Shown here piece after piece: positions 1 to 6,885 of a stretch of DNA of 64,000 nt. Source of the DNA: Kribbella antiqua (lineage in GTDB: Bacteria > Actinomycetota > Actinomycetes > Propionibacteriales > Kribbellaceae). Location of the stretch: contig NZ_SLWR01000003.1 in the NCBI RefSeq assembly GCF_004345665.1, positions 186,001 to 250,000 on the forward strand. Reading direction: 5' to 3'. The position numbers and the translations under genes were made by a program. The notes below the pieces were generated by a model that searched no databases, was not told the origin of the DNA, and worked only from the letters and a program-made list of their open reading frames with translations. How positions within the stretch are numbered: position 1 is the stretch's first letter; each line of letters opens with the position of its first letter.

Positions 1-1059
1 CTGTTGCTGGCGTTCGCCGTACCGATCGTGGTGATGATCCCGTTCGCCGGCCGCATCGTGGACGGCTACGACTCCCGCACCGTCCTGGTGTGCTCGTCAC
101 TGCTACAGGCGTTGGCTGGAGTCGGGCTGGCCCTGTGTCACGGCCTGGTTGCCACGGTGGCTCTGGTCTGTATGTTGCAGCTCGGTCAGGCCGTAGCCGG
201 TCCGGCGTGGGGTGCGTTGATCCCGCGCATCGTCGGTGAGGAGCTGGTTGGGCGTACGACCGGTGTGAGCCAGGCGCTGATCGGTGTGGCGACTCTCGCC
301 GGGTCTGCCGCGGGCGGCGTACTCGTGAGCTGGTCTGGGCACAGCGGTGCCCTCCTGGTCGACGCTGTCACCTTTCTCGGTCTCGCAGTCGTCGCCCAGT
401 TGGTCCAGACGCGGCGGCGGCCCCAGCCGGGGTCCGACCGGCCTAGCGGAGGTGTGATGGTGGGTCTGCGGAGCATGTTCGGGGATCGGTTGCTGCGGAT
501 CCTGGTGCCGGCGCTCTGGCTCTTCGTGATCGTCGGCGAGGCCGTCAACGTCGTCGAGGTCTTCCTGGTGACCGAGGAGGTCGGACTGGGCCCCAGCGGC
601 TACGGCGCGATCGGGGCGGTCACCGGAGCAGGAGGGATCGCCGGAGCCTGGTACAGCGGTCGGCTCCGGGGTGACCGAGGTCGTTCCGGCGCTGTCATCG
701 CCGGGATGGCGGCGATCGGCGGCGCGTGCGTGCTGATGGGCTGCGCCGGCAACTTCCTGACGCTCGCGCTCGGCGGGTTTGCGATCGGCATCGGCAGTGG
801 ACTGCTGAACGCGGCGACCAGCTCACTGATCGTGACCCGGACCGCCGAGCACCTCCGCGGCCGGGTCATCGCCGCTCTGAATGGCACCGCTCGCTCGTTC
901 ACCATCCTGGCCCTGATGCTGGGCGGCCTGGCCGGTGCTCTGCTCGGTCCGAGGGGCACCTTCATCGTCTGCGGGGTGGCCTGTGCGGCGGCTGCGGTGC
1001 TGGCCGGAGCGCTGATGGTGCGGATTAAGGATTCGGAGGTGGAGGTGGTCAGTCACTAG
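1..1059 (+). CDS. MFS transporter, 5' end cut off by the window
   Basis: This is a membrane transporter of the major facilitator superfamily, probably a drug or siderophore exporter of the EntS/MFS_3 kind. The frame is open to the first base, so the start codon and the first one or two helices lie upstream. The visible 352 codons encode about ten hydrophobic helices with the typical loop-rich break in the middle (around residue 135-150, rich in R, P, Q). A loop GRIVDGYDSRTV near the start resembles the conserved cytoplasmic loop between helices 2 and 3. The substrate cannot be told from sequence. Its TAG stop codon also forms the first bases of the presumed -10 element of lysS. Confidence 0.85.
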   Translation: MLLAFAVPIVVMIPFAGRIVDGYDSRTVLVCSSLLQALAGVGLALCHGLVATVALVCMLQLGQAVAGPAWGALIPRIVGEELVGRTTGVSQALIGVATLAGSAAGGVLVSWSGHSGALLVDAVTFLGLAVVAQLVQTRRRPQPGSDRPSGGVMVGLRSMFGDRLLRILVPALWLFVIVGEAVNVVEVFLVTEEVGLGPSGYGAIGAVTGAGGIAGAWYSGRLRGDRGRSGAVIAGMAAIGGACVLMGCAGNFLTLALGGFAIGIGSGLLNAATSSLIVTRTAEHLRGRVIAALNGTARSFTILALMLGGLAGALLGPRGTFIVCGVACAAAAVLAGALMVRIKDSEVEVVSH

Positions 1060-1062
1060 CCT
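1057..1062 (+). promoter_or_regulatory. Putative -10 element of lysS, leaderless
   Basis: TAGCCT followed by six bases and ATG. With this spacing transcription would begin at or next to the A of the start codon. There is no ribosome binding site upstream, which agrees with a leaderless message and supports ATG at 1069 over the in-frame TTG at 1063. Confidence 0.45.
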
Positions 1063-1068
1063 TTGGGT

Positions 1069-2589
1069 ATGACTGACGCACACGTGAACCCGGTGAACCC
1101 CGACAGCGGGCAGGACGACCTGCCCGAGCAGATGCGGGTCCGCCGGGAGAAGCGTGACCGCCTGCTGGCGGAGGGAGTGCCGCCGTACCCGATCTCGGTG
1201 CCGCGGACGCACCTGCTGAAGGACCTGCGGGCGACGTACGACGGGCAGGAGCTGGAGCCGGACACCCGGACCGGCGAGCAGGTATCGGTGACCGGCCGGG
1301 TGATCTTCCTGCGCAACACCGGCAAGCTGTGCTTCGTCCGGCTGCGTGAGGGCGACGGGACCGAGCTGCAGGTGATGCTGTCGCTGGCCGACCTCGGCGA
1401 GGAGGAGCTGGCCCGGTTCAAGCAGCTGGTGGACATAGGCGACCTGCTGTCCGTCCAGGGCGAGGTGGTGACCAGCCGCCGCGGTGAGCTGTCCGTGCAG
1501 GCGACCGGCTGGCAGATGGCGGCCAAGACGCTGCGCCCGCTCCCGAACGAGCACAAGCCGCTGAACGAGGAGGCCCGGGTCCGGCTCCGGTACGTCGACC
1601 TGATCGTCCGGCCCGAGGCCCGTGAGATGGTCCGGACCAAGGCCGCCGTACTCAAGTCGTTGCGGGCGACGTACGACGCGCACGACTTCATCGAGGTGGA
1701 GACGCCGGTCCTGCAGCTGACCAACGGCGGTGCGGCGGCCCGGCCGTTCTCGACGCACCTGAATGCGTTCGACCAGGAGATGAAGCTGCGGATCGCGCTC
1801 GAACTCGATCTGAAGCGGGCCATGATCGGCGGCGTCGACCGGGTCTTCGAGATCGGCCGCACCTTCCGCAACGAGGGACTGGACTCGACCCACGCGGCGG
1901 AATTCTCGATGATCGAGGCCTATCAGGCGTACGGCGATTACGACACGATGGCCGAACTGATCGCGGAGCTGATCCGGAACGCGGCCCGCGCGGTCGGTCG
2001 CACCGTGGTCACCGCGCGCGACGGTTCGACCATCGATCTGGACCAGCCGTTCCGGCACGCGACGCTTTTCGAACTCGTCTCCGAAGCGGTCGGTCAGACC
2101 GTCGATGTGGACACCGATGCGGCCGCGTTGATCAAGCTCGCCGAGCAGCACGAGGTCGAGTTGCAGCCCGGCTGGAATGCGGGCGAGATCGCCGTTGAGT
2201 TGTTCGAGAAGCTGGTCGAGCACACGCTGATCCAGCCCACCTTTGTGCGTGACTATCCGGAGTCGGCGCGGCCGCTGGCGAAGCCGCACCGGGAAAGTCC
2301 AGGGCTGGTCGAGGCATGGGATCTGATCATCAACGGGGTCGAGCTCGGCGTCGCCTACTCGGAGCTGAACGACCCGGTGATCCAGCGGGAACGCCTGGTG
2401 GCACAGTCGTTGCTGGCCGCGGCCGGGGACCCGGAGGCGATGGAGCTGGACGAGGACTTCCTGCGCGCGATGGAGTTCGGGATGCCGCCGGCCGGTGGGA
2501 TGGGGATGGGCCTGGACCGGCTGGTGATGCTGTTCACCGGTGCCGGTATCCGGGAGACGATTCTGTTCCCCTTGCTCCGGCCGGAGTGA
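1069..2589 (+). CDS. lysS: Lysyl-tRNA synthetase, class II
   Basis: Cytoplasmic enzyme that charges tRNA-Lys with lysine at the cost of ATP. The 506-residue protein has the N-terminal OB-fold anticodon-binding domain (about residues 55-155) and the class II catalytic core. Motif 2 is visible as FEIGRTFRNEG near residue 266, and motif 3 as GMGMGLDRLVMLF near residue 485. The C-terminal ending IRETILFPLLRPE is typical of actinobacterial LysS. The order lysS, lsr2, clpC is the same as in Mycobacterium, which supports housekeeping LysS rather than the LysX fusion (no membrane domain is present). Start chosen at ATG because of the leaderless promoter pattern just upstream. Confidence 0.95.
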   Translation: MTDAHVNPVNPDSGQDDLPEQMRVRREKRDRLLAEGVPPYPISVPRTHLLKDLRATYDGQELEPDTRTGEQVSVTGRVIFLRNTGKLCFVRLREGDGTELQVMLSLADLGEEELARFKQLVDIGDLLSVQGEVVTSRRGELSVQATGWQMAAKTLRPLPNEHKPLNEEARVRLRYVDLIVRPEAREMVRTKAAVLKSLRATYDAHDFIEVETPVLQLTNGGAAARPFSTHLNAFDQEMKLRIALELDLKRAMIGGVDRVFEIGRTFRNEGLDSTHAAEFSMIEAYQAYGDYDTMAELIAELIRNAARAVGRTVVTARDGSTIDLDQPFRHATLFELVSEAVGQTVDVDTDAAALIKLAEQHEVELQPGWNAGEIAVELFEKLVEHTLIQPTFVRDYPESARPLAKPHRESPGLVEAWDLIINGVELGVAYSELNDPVIQRERLVAQSLLAAAGDPEAMELDEDFLRAMEFGMPPAGGMGMGLDRLVMLFTGAGIRETILFPLLRPE

Positions 2590-2698
2590 AACTCCGTCGC
2601 TTGCCGACAGCCCGTTGCCAGGTCGTTGCATAGCACAACCGATGCATCCCGCAATTTCCGGGGTCCATTTCAAACTGGTCCAGCCGAGAACGGGTGCG

Positions 2699-2738
2699 GT
2701 GCATCCACGGTGAATACTCAAGGTCACCGTGGATGCAC
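2699..2738. repeat. 15-bp perfect inverted repeat downstream of lysS
   Basis: Arms GTGCATCCACGGTGA (2699-2713) and TCACCGTGGATGCAC (2724-2738) are exact reverse complements separated by ten bases. There is no T-tract, so it is either a U-tract-less terminator of lysS or a protein-binding palindrome upstream of lsr2. Confidence 0.7.
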
Positions 2739-2806
2739 AGCGTCGATCGGCGCACCCGCGAACCGATGGGTTTAGTCACATCTTTCCGGCTCATTCCGTG
2801 AGGTGA

Positions 2807-2836
2807 ATGACACGAACCCGGTTTGTGCGGTACAAA
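2807..2836 (+). promoter_or_regulatory. Putative lsr2 promoter
   Basis: ATGACA (2807-2812, five of six matches to the -35 consensus), an 18-base spacer and TACAAA (2831-2836). The -10 overlaps a small palindrome TTTGT-GCGGT-ACAAA (2822-2836) that could be an operator. Transcription would start about 55 bases before the lsr2 ATG. Confidence 0.4.
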
Positions 2837-2900
2837 TCAGGTGCAAACAATTCGGCCGGGGGGATTGTGCCCGATGGCGGGCGCGGAAAGGTTGTCATCG

Positions 2901-3230
2901 ATGGCGCAAAGGGTGCAGGTGGTTCTCGAGGACGATCTCGACGGCGGTAAGGCCGACGAGACCGTGATCTTCGGTCTGGACGGCACGACGTACGAAATCG
3001 ATCTGTCCAAGAAGAACGCCGCCAAACTGCGCGACGCGCTCTCCGGTTACGTCGGTTCGGCGCGCCGGGTGTCCGGGCGGCGCGGTGCCGCGGGCCGGGC
3101 GCGGGGCCGCGGCCGGTCGGCGTCGGACTCCGCCGACATCCGGGCCTGGGCCAAGGAGAACGGCTACGAGGTCAGCGAGCGGGGCCGGATCTCCGCCGAG
3201 GTGCGCGCGGCGTACAACGAAGCCAAGTAA
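2901..3230 (+). CDS. lsr2: Lsr2 nucleoid-associated protein
   Basis: Histone-like, H-NS-functional-analogue protein that bridges DNA and silences AT-rich, often horizontally acquired, genes. The 109-residue product has the usual length. The N-terminal half (residues 1-60) is the dimerisation domain, beginning MAQRVQVVLEDDLDG. A basic linker rich in R and G (about 55-80) follows. The C-terminal DNA-binding domain carries the RGR AT-hook-like motif (seen here as ARGRGR) and IRAWAKENGYEVSERGRI. It sits between lysS and clpC as in mycobacteria. A GC-rich hairpin follows the stop codon. Confidence 0.97.
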   Translation: MAQRVQVVLEDDLDGGKADETVIFGLDGTTYEIDLSKKNAAKLRDALSGYVGSARRVSGRRGAAGRARGRGRSASDSADIRAWAKENGYEVSERGRISAEVRAAYNEAK

Positions 3231-3252
3231 TTTCCCCACCGGACTCTCGGTC

Positions 3253-3272
3253 CCGGCGCCACTCGGCGCCGG
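3253..3272. terminator. Hairpin after lsr2
   Basis: Stem CCGGCGCC / GGCGCCGG (8 bp) with loop ACTC, 22 bases after the lsr2 stop. It lacks a T-tract, as many actinobacterial terminators do. Confidence 0.5.
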
Positions 3273-3554
3273 ACGCGACAGGCGGGGTGCGTCCGCAGAA
3301 AGCGCGGACCACCTCGCCTTCGGTGTGTCATGGGTCGCTTCGCTCCGCGGACCGTCCGCATTCCGGTTGTTTCACAGTGTGGACGCCTTCGCGGCGGATG
3401 CGCCGGGCCGGGTGACTGACCCGGCAGGCAAATCGGCAAATTCGCTGGTGGCGAACATGCTGTCGGATCGTGGCCGAGTGGGAACACCCTGGAGATCCGC
3501 GGGGTTGTTCCCTTGTGATGCACGTCCGCACAACGAGGTGACCCGACGTGGTTT

Positions 3555-3568
3555 GTTCGCCGAGAGCG
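3555..3568 (+). promoter_or_regulatory. ClgR-type activator box upstream of clpC
   Basis: GTTCGC-CGAGA-GCG exactly fits the GTTCGC-N5-GCG motif described for ClgR, the activator of clp genes in Streptomyces. A TAnnnT hexamer, TAGCAT (3589-3594), lies 20 bases downstream and is a plausible -10, so the box would sit near the -35 position as expected for an activator. Confidence 0.6.
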
Positions 3569-3657
3569 AGCCTGTCGGTGCCGGGGACTAGCATGCATGT
3601 ACGGGGGTCGGCCTACACGGCACGTCCGACTCCTCTGAGGCAAGGAGCGCTTTGGCG

Positions 3658-6198
3658 ATGTTTGAACGATTTACGGACCGCGCCCGTCGGGTAGTCGTCC
3701 TGGCTCAGGAAGAGGCCAGGATGCTCAGCCACAACTACATCGGGACCGAGCACATCCTGCTCGGCCTGATCCACGAGGGTGAGGGTGTCGCCGCCAAGGC
3801 TCTCGAGAGCCTGGGTATCTCGCTCGAGGCCGTCCGCTCCCAGGTCGAGGAGATCATCGGCCAGGGGCAGCAGGCACCGAGCGGGCACATCCCGTTCACC
3901 CCACGCGCCAAGAAGGTGCTGGAGCTCTCCCTGCGCGAGGCCCTGCAACTGGGCCACAACTACATCGGCACCGAGCACATCCTGCTCGGCCTCATCCGCG
4001 AGGGTGAGGGTGTCGCCGCGCAGGTCCTGGTCAAGCTCGGCGCGGACCTGAACAAGGTCCGGCAGCAGGTCATCCAGCTGCTGAGCGGATACCAGGGCAA
4101 GGAGACGGCGTCGGCCGGAGCCGGGGCCACCGAAGGTGCTCCCAGCAGCTCTCTGGTGCTCGACCAGTTCGGCCGGAACTACACCCAGTCCGCCCGCGAA
4201 TCGAAGCTCGACCCGGTGATCGGGCGCGAGACCGAGATCGAGCGGGTCATGCAGGTGCTGTCCCGGCGGACCAAGAACAACCCTGTCCTGATCGGCGAGC
4301 CGGGTGTCGGCAAGACCGCGATCGTGGAAGGTCTGGCCCAGCAGATCGTCCGCGGTGACGTCCCGGAGACGCTGAAGGACAAGCAGATCTACTCACTCGA
4401 CCTGGGTGCCCTGGTGGCGGGTTCGCGCTACCGCGGTGACTTCGAGGAACGCCTGAAGAAGGTGCTCAAGGAAATCCGCACCCGCGGCGACATCGTGCTG
4501 TTCATCGACGAGATCCACACCCTCGTCGGGGCCGGCGCCGCCGAGGGCGCGATCGACGCGGCGAGCATCCTGAAGCCGATGCTGGCCCGTGGCGAGCTGC
4601 AGACCATCGGTGCCACCACCCTCGACGAGTACCGCAAGTACGTCGAGAAGGACGCCGCGCTGGAGCGCCGGTTCCAGCCGATCCAGGTGGCCGAGCCCTC
4701 GATCGCGCACACGATCGAGATCCTCAAGGGCCTGCGCGACCGGTACGAGGCACACCACCGGGTGACCATCACCGACCCGGCCCTGGTCTCGGCCGCTCAG
4801 CTCGCCGACCGGTACATCTCCGACCGGTTCCTGCCGGACAAGGCGATCGACCTGATCGACGAGGCCGGCGCCCGGTTGCGGATCCGCCGGATGACGGCTC
4901 CGCCGGACCTGCGTGAGTTCGACGAGAAGATCGCGAACGTGCGCCGGGAGAAGGAGTCGGCGATCGACGCGCAGGACTTCGAGCGCGCCGCGAGCCTTCG
5001 CGACGACGAGAAGAAGCTGATCAACGCCAAGGGCGAGCGGGAGAAGCAGTGGAAGGCCGGCGACATGGACGTCGTCGCCGAGGTGGACGAGGAGTTGATC
5101 GCCGAGGTGCTCAGCACCGCGACCGGCATCCCCGTCTTCAAGCTGACCGAGGAGGAGTCGTCCCGGCTGCTCGACATGGAGAAGGAACTGGCCAAGCGGT
5201 ACATCGGCCAGGAGGACGCGGTCAAGGCGCTGTCCCGCTCGATCCGGCGTACCCGCGCCGGCCTGAAGGACCCGCGCCGCCCGAGCGGCTCGTTCATCTT
5301 CGCCGGCCCGTCCGGTGTCGGTAAGACCGAGCTGTCCAAGGCGCTGACCGAGTTCCTGTTCGGCGACGAGAACGCGCTGATCAGCCTCGACATGTCGGAG
5401 TACTCCGAGAAGCACACCGCCTCCCGGCTGTTCGGTTCGCCGCCCGGTTACGTCGGCTACGAAGAGGGTGGCCAGCTGACCGAGAAGGTGCGTCGCAAGC
5501 CGTTCAGCGTGGTGCTGTTCGACGAGGTGGAGAAGGCCCACCCGGACATCTTCAACTCGCTGCTGCAGATCCTGGACGAAGGTCGCCTGACCGACGCCCA
5601 GGGCCGCGTGGTCGACTTCAAGAACACCGTCATCATCATGACCACGAACCTCGGCACCCGGGACATCGCCAAGGCGGTGTCGCTCGGCTTCAGCCAGGCG
5701 AACGACGTGTCGGGTTCGTACGAGAAGATGAAGGCGAAGGTGACGGAGGAGCTCAAGCAGCACTTCCGGCCGGAGTTCCTGAACCGCGTCGACGAGATCG
5801 TGGTGTTCCACCAGCACGGCAAGGAACAGATCGTCAAGATCGTCGACCTGATGGTCCAGCAGGTGGAGGAGCGGCTGAAGGACAAGGACATGGGCATCGA
5901 GCTCACGCCGGCGGCGAAGGCACTGGTCGCCGAGCGTGGCTTCGACCCGGTCCTGGGCGCTCGCCCGCTGCGCCGCGCGCTGCAGCGCGACGTGGAGGAC
6001 GTGCTGGCCGAGAAGATCCTGTTCGGGGAACTGCGCCCCGGCCAGATCGTGGTGGTCGACGTCGCTCCGGAAGGCACCGTGAACGACGACGGCCTGGCGG
6101 AGTACTTCACCTTCACCGGCACCCCGAAGTCCACCACTCCGGACCTCGAGCTCACCGACCTCACCGCCGGCGGCAGCTCAGGCCTGCAGGACACGTAA
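3658..6198 (+). CDS. clpC: ATP-dependent Clp protease ATP-binding subunit ClpC
   Basis: AAA+ unfoldase that feeds substrates to the ClpP protease in the cytoplasm. The 846-residue protein has two N-terminal Clp_N repeats, each with [14 protein letters not shown] (near residues 25 and 100). The first AAA module has Walker A GEPGVGKT near 215 and Walker [10 protein letters not shown] near 281. A UVR-like coiled-coil insert lies around 420-455. The second AAA module has GPSGVGKT near 550 and [13 protein letters not shown] near 617, followed by the C-terminal D2-small domain. ATG 3658 gives the family N-terminus [11 protein letters not shown]; a TTG at 3652 lies closer to the AAGGAG site and cannot be excluded. 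A ClgR box upstream and a strong terminator downstream make it a single-gene unit. Confidence 0.97.
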   Translation: MFERFTDRARRVVVLAQEEARMLSHNYIGTEHILLGLIHEGEGVAAKALESLGISLEAVRSQVEEIIGQGQQAPSGHIPFTPRAKKVLELSLREALQLGHNYIGTEHILLGLIREGEGVAAQVLVKLGADLNKVRQQVIQLLSGYQGKETASAGAGATEGAPSSSLVLDQFGRNYTQSARESKLDPVIGRETEIERVMQVLSRRTKNNPVLIGEPGVGKTAIVEGLAQQIVRGDVPETLKDKQIYSLDLGALVAGSRYRGDFEERLKKVLKEIRTRGDIVLFIDEIHTLVGAGAAEGAIDAASILKPMLARGELQTIGATTLDEYRKYVEKDAALERRFQPIQVAEPSIAHTIEILKGLRDRYEAHHRVTITDPALVSAAQLADRYISDRFLPDKAIDLIDEAGARLRIRRMTAPPDLREFDEKIANVRREKESAIDAQDFERAASLRDDEKKLINAKGEREKQWKAGDMDVVAEVDEELIAEVLSTATGIPVFKLTEEESSRLLDMEKELAKRYIGQEDAVKALSRSIRRTRAGLKDPRRPSGSFIFAGPSGVGKTELSKALTEFLFGDENALISLDMSEYSEKHTASRLFGSPPGYVGYEEGGQLTEKVRRKPFSVVLFDEVEKAHPDIFNSLLQILDEGRLTDAQGRVVDFKNTVIIMTTNLGTRDIAKAVSLGFSQANDVSGSYEKMKAKVTEELKQHFRPEFLNRVDEIVVFHQHGKEQIVKIVDLMVQQVEERLKDKDMGIELTPAAKALVAERGFDPVLGARPLRRALQRDVEDVLAEKILFGELRPGQIVVVDVAPEGTVNDDGLAEYFTFTGTPKSTTPDLELTDLTAGGSSGLQDT

Positions 6199-6210
6199 GA
6201 ATCACCGCTC

Positions 6211-6244
6211 AGAAGGCCCCGCGCTCTCCGGCGCGGGGCCTTCT
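6211..6244 (+). terminator. Strong hairpin terminator of clpC
   Basis: Perfect 14-bp stem AGAAGGCCCCGCGC / GCGCGGGGCCTTCT with loop TCTCCG, 12 bases after the clpC stop. Confidence 0.9.
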
Positions 6245-6366
6245 GGCGTTTGGCAGCCTGGGGCGGCTGATGGCCCGGCCCGATGGCGGGTTGTTTCACC
6301 GATGGCGCACTGCAAAGGGCTAGCGGTCACATAGCCCGCTATCGGGCGACCATGCGAGCGCCGTGG

Positions 6367-6885
6367 TCAGCGGGTGGTGCGGAGGTGGGTGATGGTTTGG
6401 GTGAGGGCGGTGGGAGTGGGGGCGGCTGGGGGATGGTCGTGGTGGGCAAGTAGTTGGGCGGCTGTGGTGAGGAGCCAGATAAGGGCCGTGATGGTGGCGA
6501 AGGCGGGGCCAGGGCCGGGCCAGGTGTCGGACTGGGATTCGAGGGTGGTCGCCTGCCAGGCGGCGGCGAGGTAGACGACGGCGATGACTGCCGTGACGGC
6601 GGCCGCTGCTTGGGTCTTGTAGCTGGGCTTGAGGATCGGCGGGATGGCCGAGGTGACGAGACCGGCGAGCCAGGTGAGGGCGAGGGATGGCTGGGTCTCG
6701 ATGCCGAGTTGCCAGACCGAGAGCCCCAGGCGTCTGCTGAAGGTCCACGGGAGTAGCAGGGTGACCCCGGTCGCCAGTGCGGCGAGCAGAGTGGCGCGTG
6801 CGTACCAGCGGTGCTCGGCTGTGGTCAGCTCCGCCTCTGCCGCGTCGAGGCGCTTCGGGAGTTCCTCGTCGGGGAAGTCGCTCAT
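6367..6885 (-). CDS. Four-helix membrane protein, function unknown
   Basis: A 172-residue protein with a charged N-terminus (about 25 residues), four hydrophobic helices and a hydrophilic, proline- and threonine-rich C-terminus. Motifs TLLLPW and SVWQLG before the second helix, and PGPGPAFATITALIWLL in the fourth, resemble a segment of the larger protein encoded just upstream (VLPW, SQLWEI, PGVGAWVALGLAVLL). The two genes overlap by four bases (ATGA), so they are very likely translationally coupled and may work as a pair. No enzymatic motif is visible and I do not recognise the family. Confidence 0.75.
   Translation of the reverse strand: MSDFPDEELPKRLDAAEAELTTAEHRWYARATLLAALATGVTLLLPWTFSRRLGLSVWQLGIETQPSLALTWLAGLVTSAIPPILKPSYKTQAAAAVTAVIAVVYLAAAWQATTLESQSDTWPGPGPAFATITALIWLLTTAAQLLAHHDHPPAAPTPTALTQTITHLRTTR

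Larger units (their letters stand above)
2590..2900. other. lysS-lsr2 intergenic region
   Basis: About 310 bases without a credible gene. It holds a 15-bp perfect inverted repeat and a plausible lsr2 promoter, described separately, and is less GC-rich than the flanking genes. A short open frame runs into lsr2 from 2823, but the lsr2 ATG at 2901 gives the standard protein. Confidence 0.6.
3231..3657. other. lsr2-clpC intergenic and clpC leader
   Basis: About 430 bases. No gene is supported. It contains the lsr2 hairpin, one copy of the GGTCGCTTCGCTCCG repeat (3333-3347), the ClgR box and putative clpC -10, and the clpC ribosome binding site AAGGAG (3642-3647). Confidence 0.6.

Noticed and set aside
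823-2727. 634-codon frame on the minus strand opposite lysS
   Set aside because: It is a shadow of the high-GC lysS frame, with His/Arg/Gln/Asp-rich low-complexity translation and no homology pattern.
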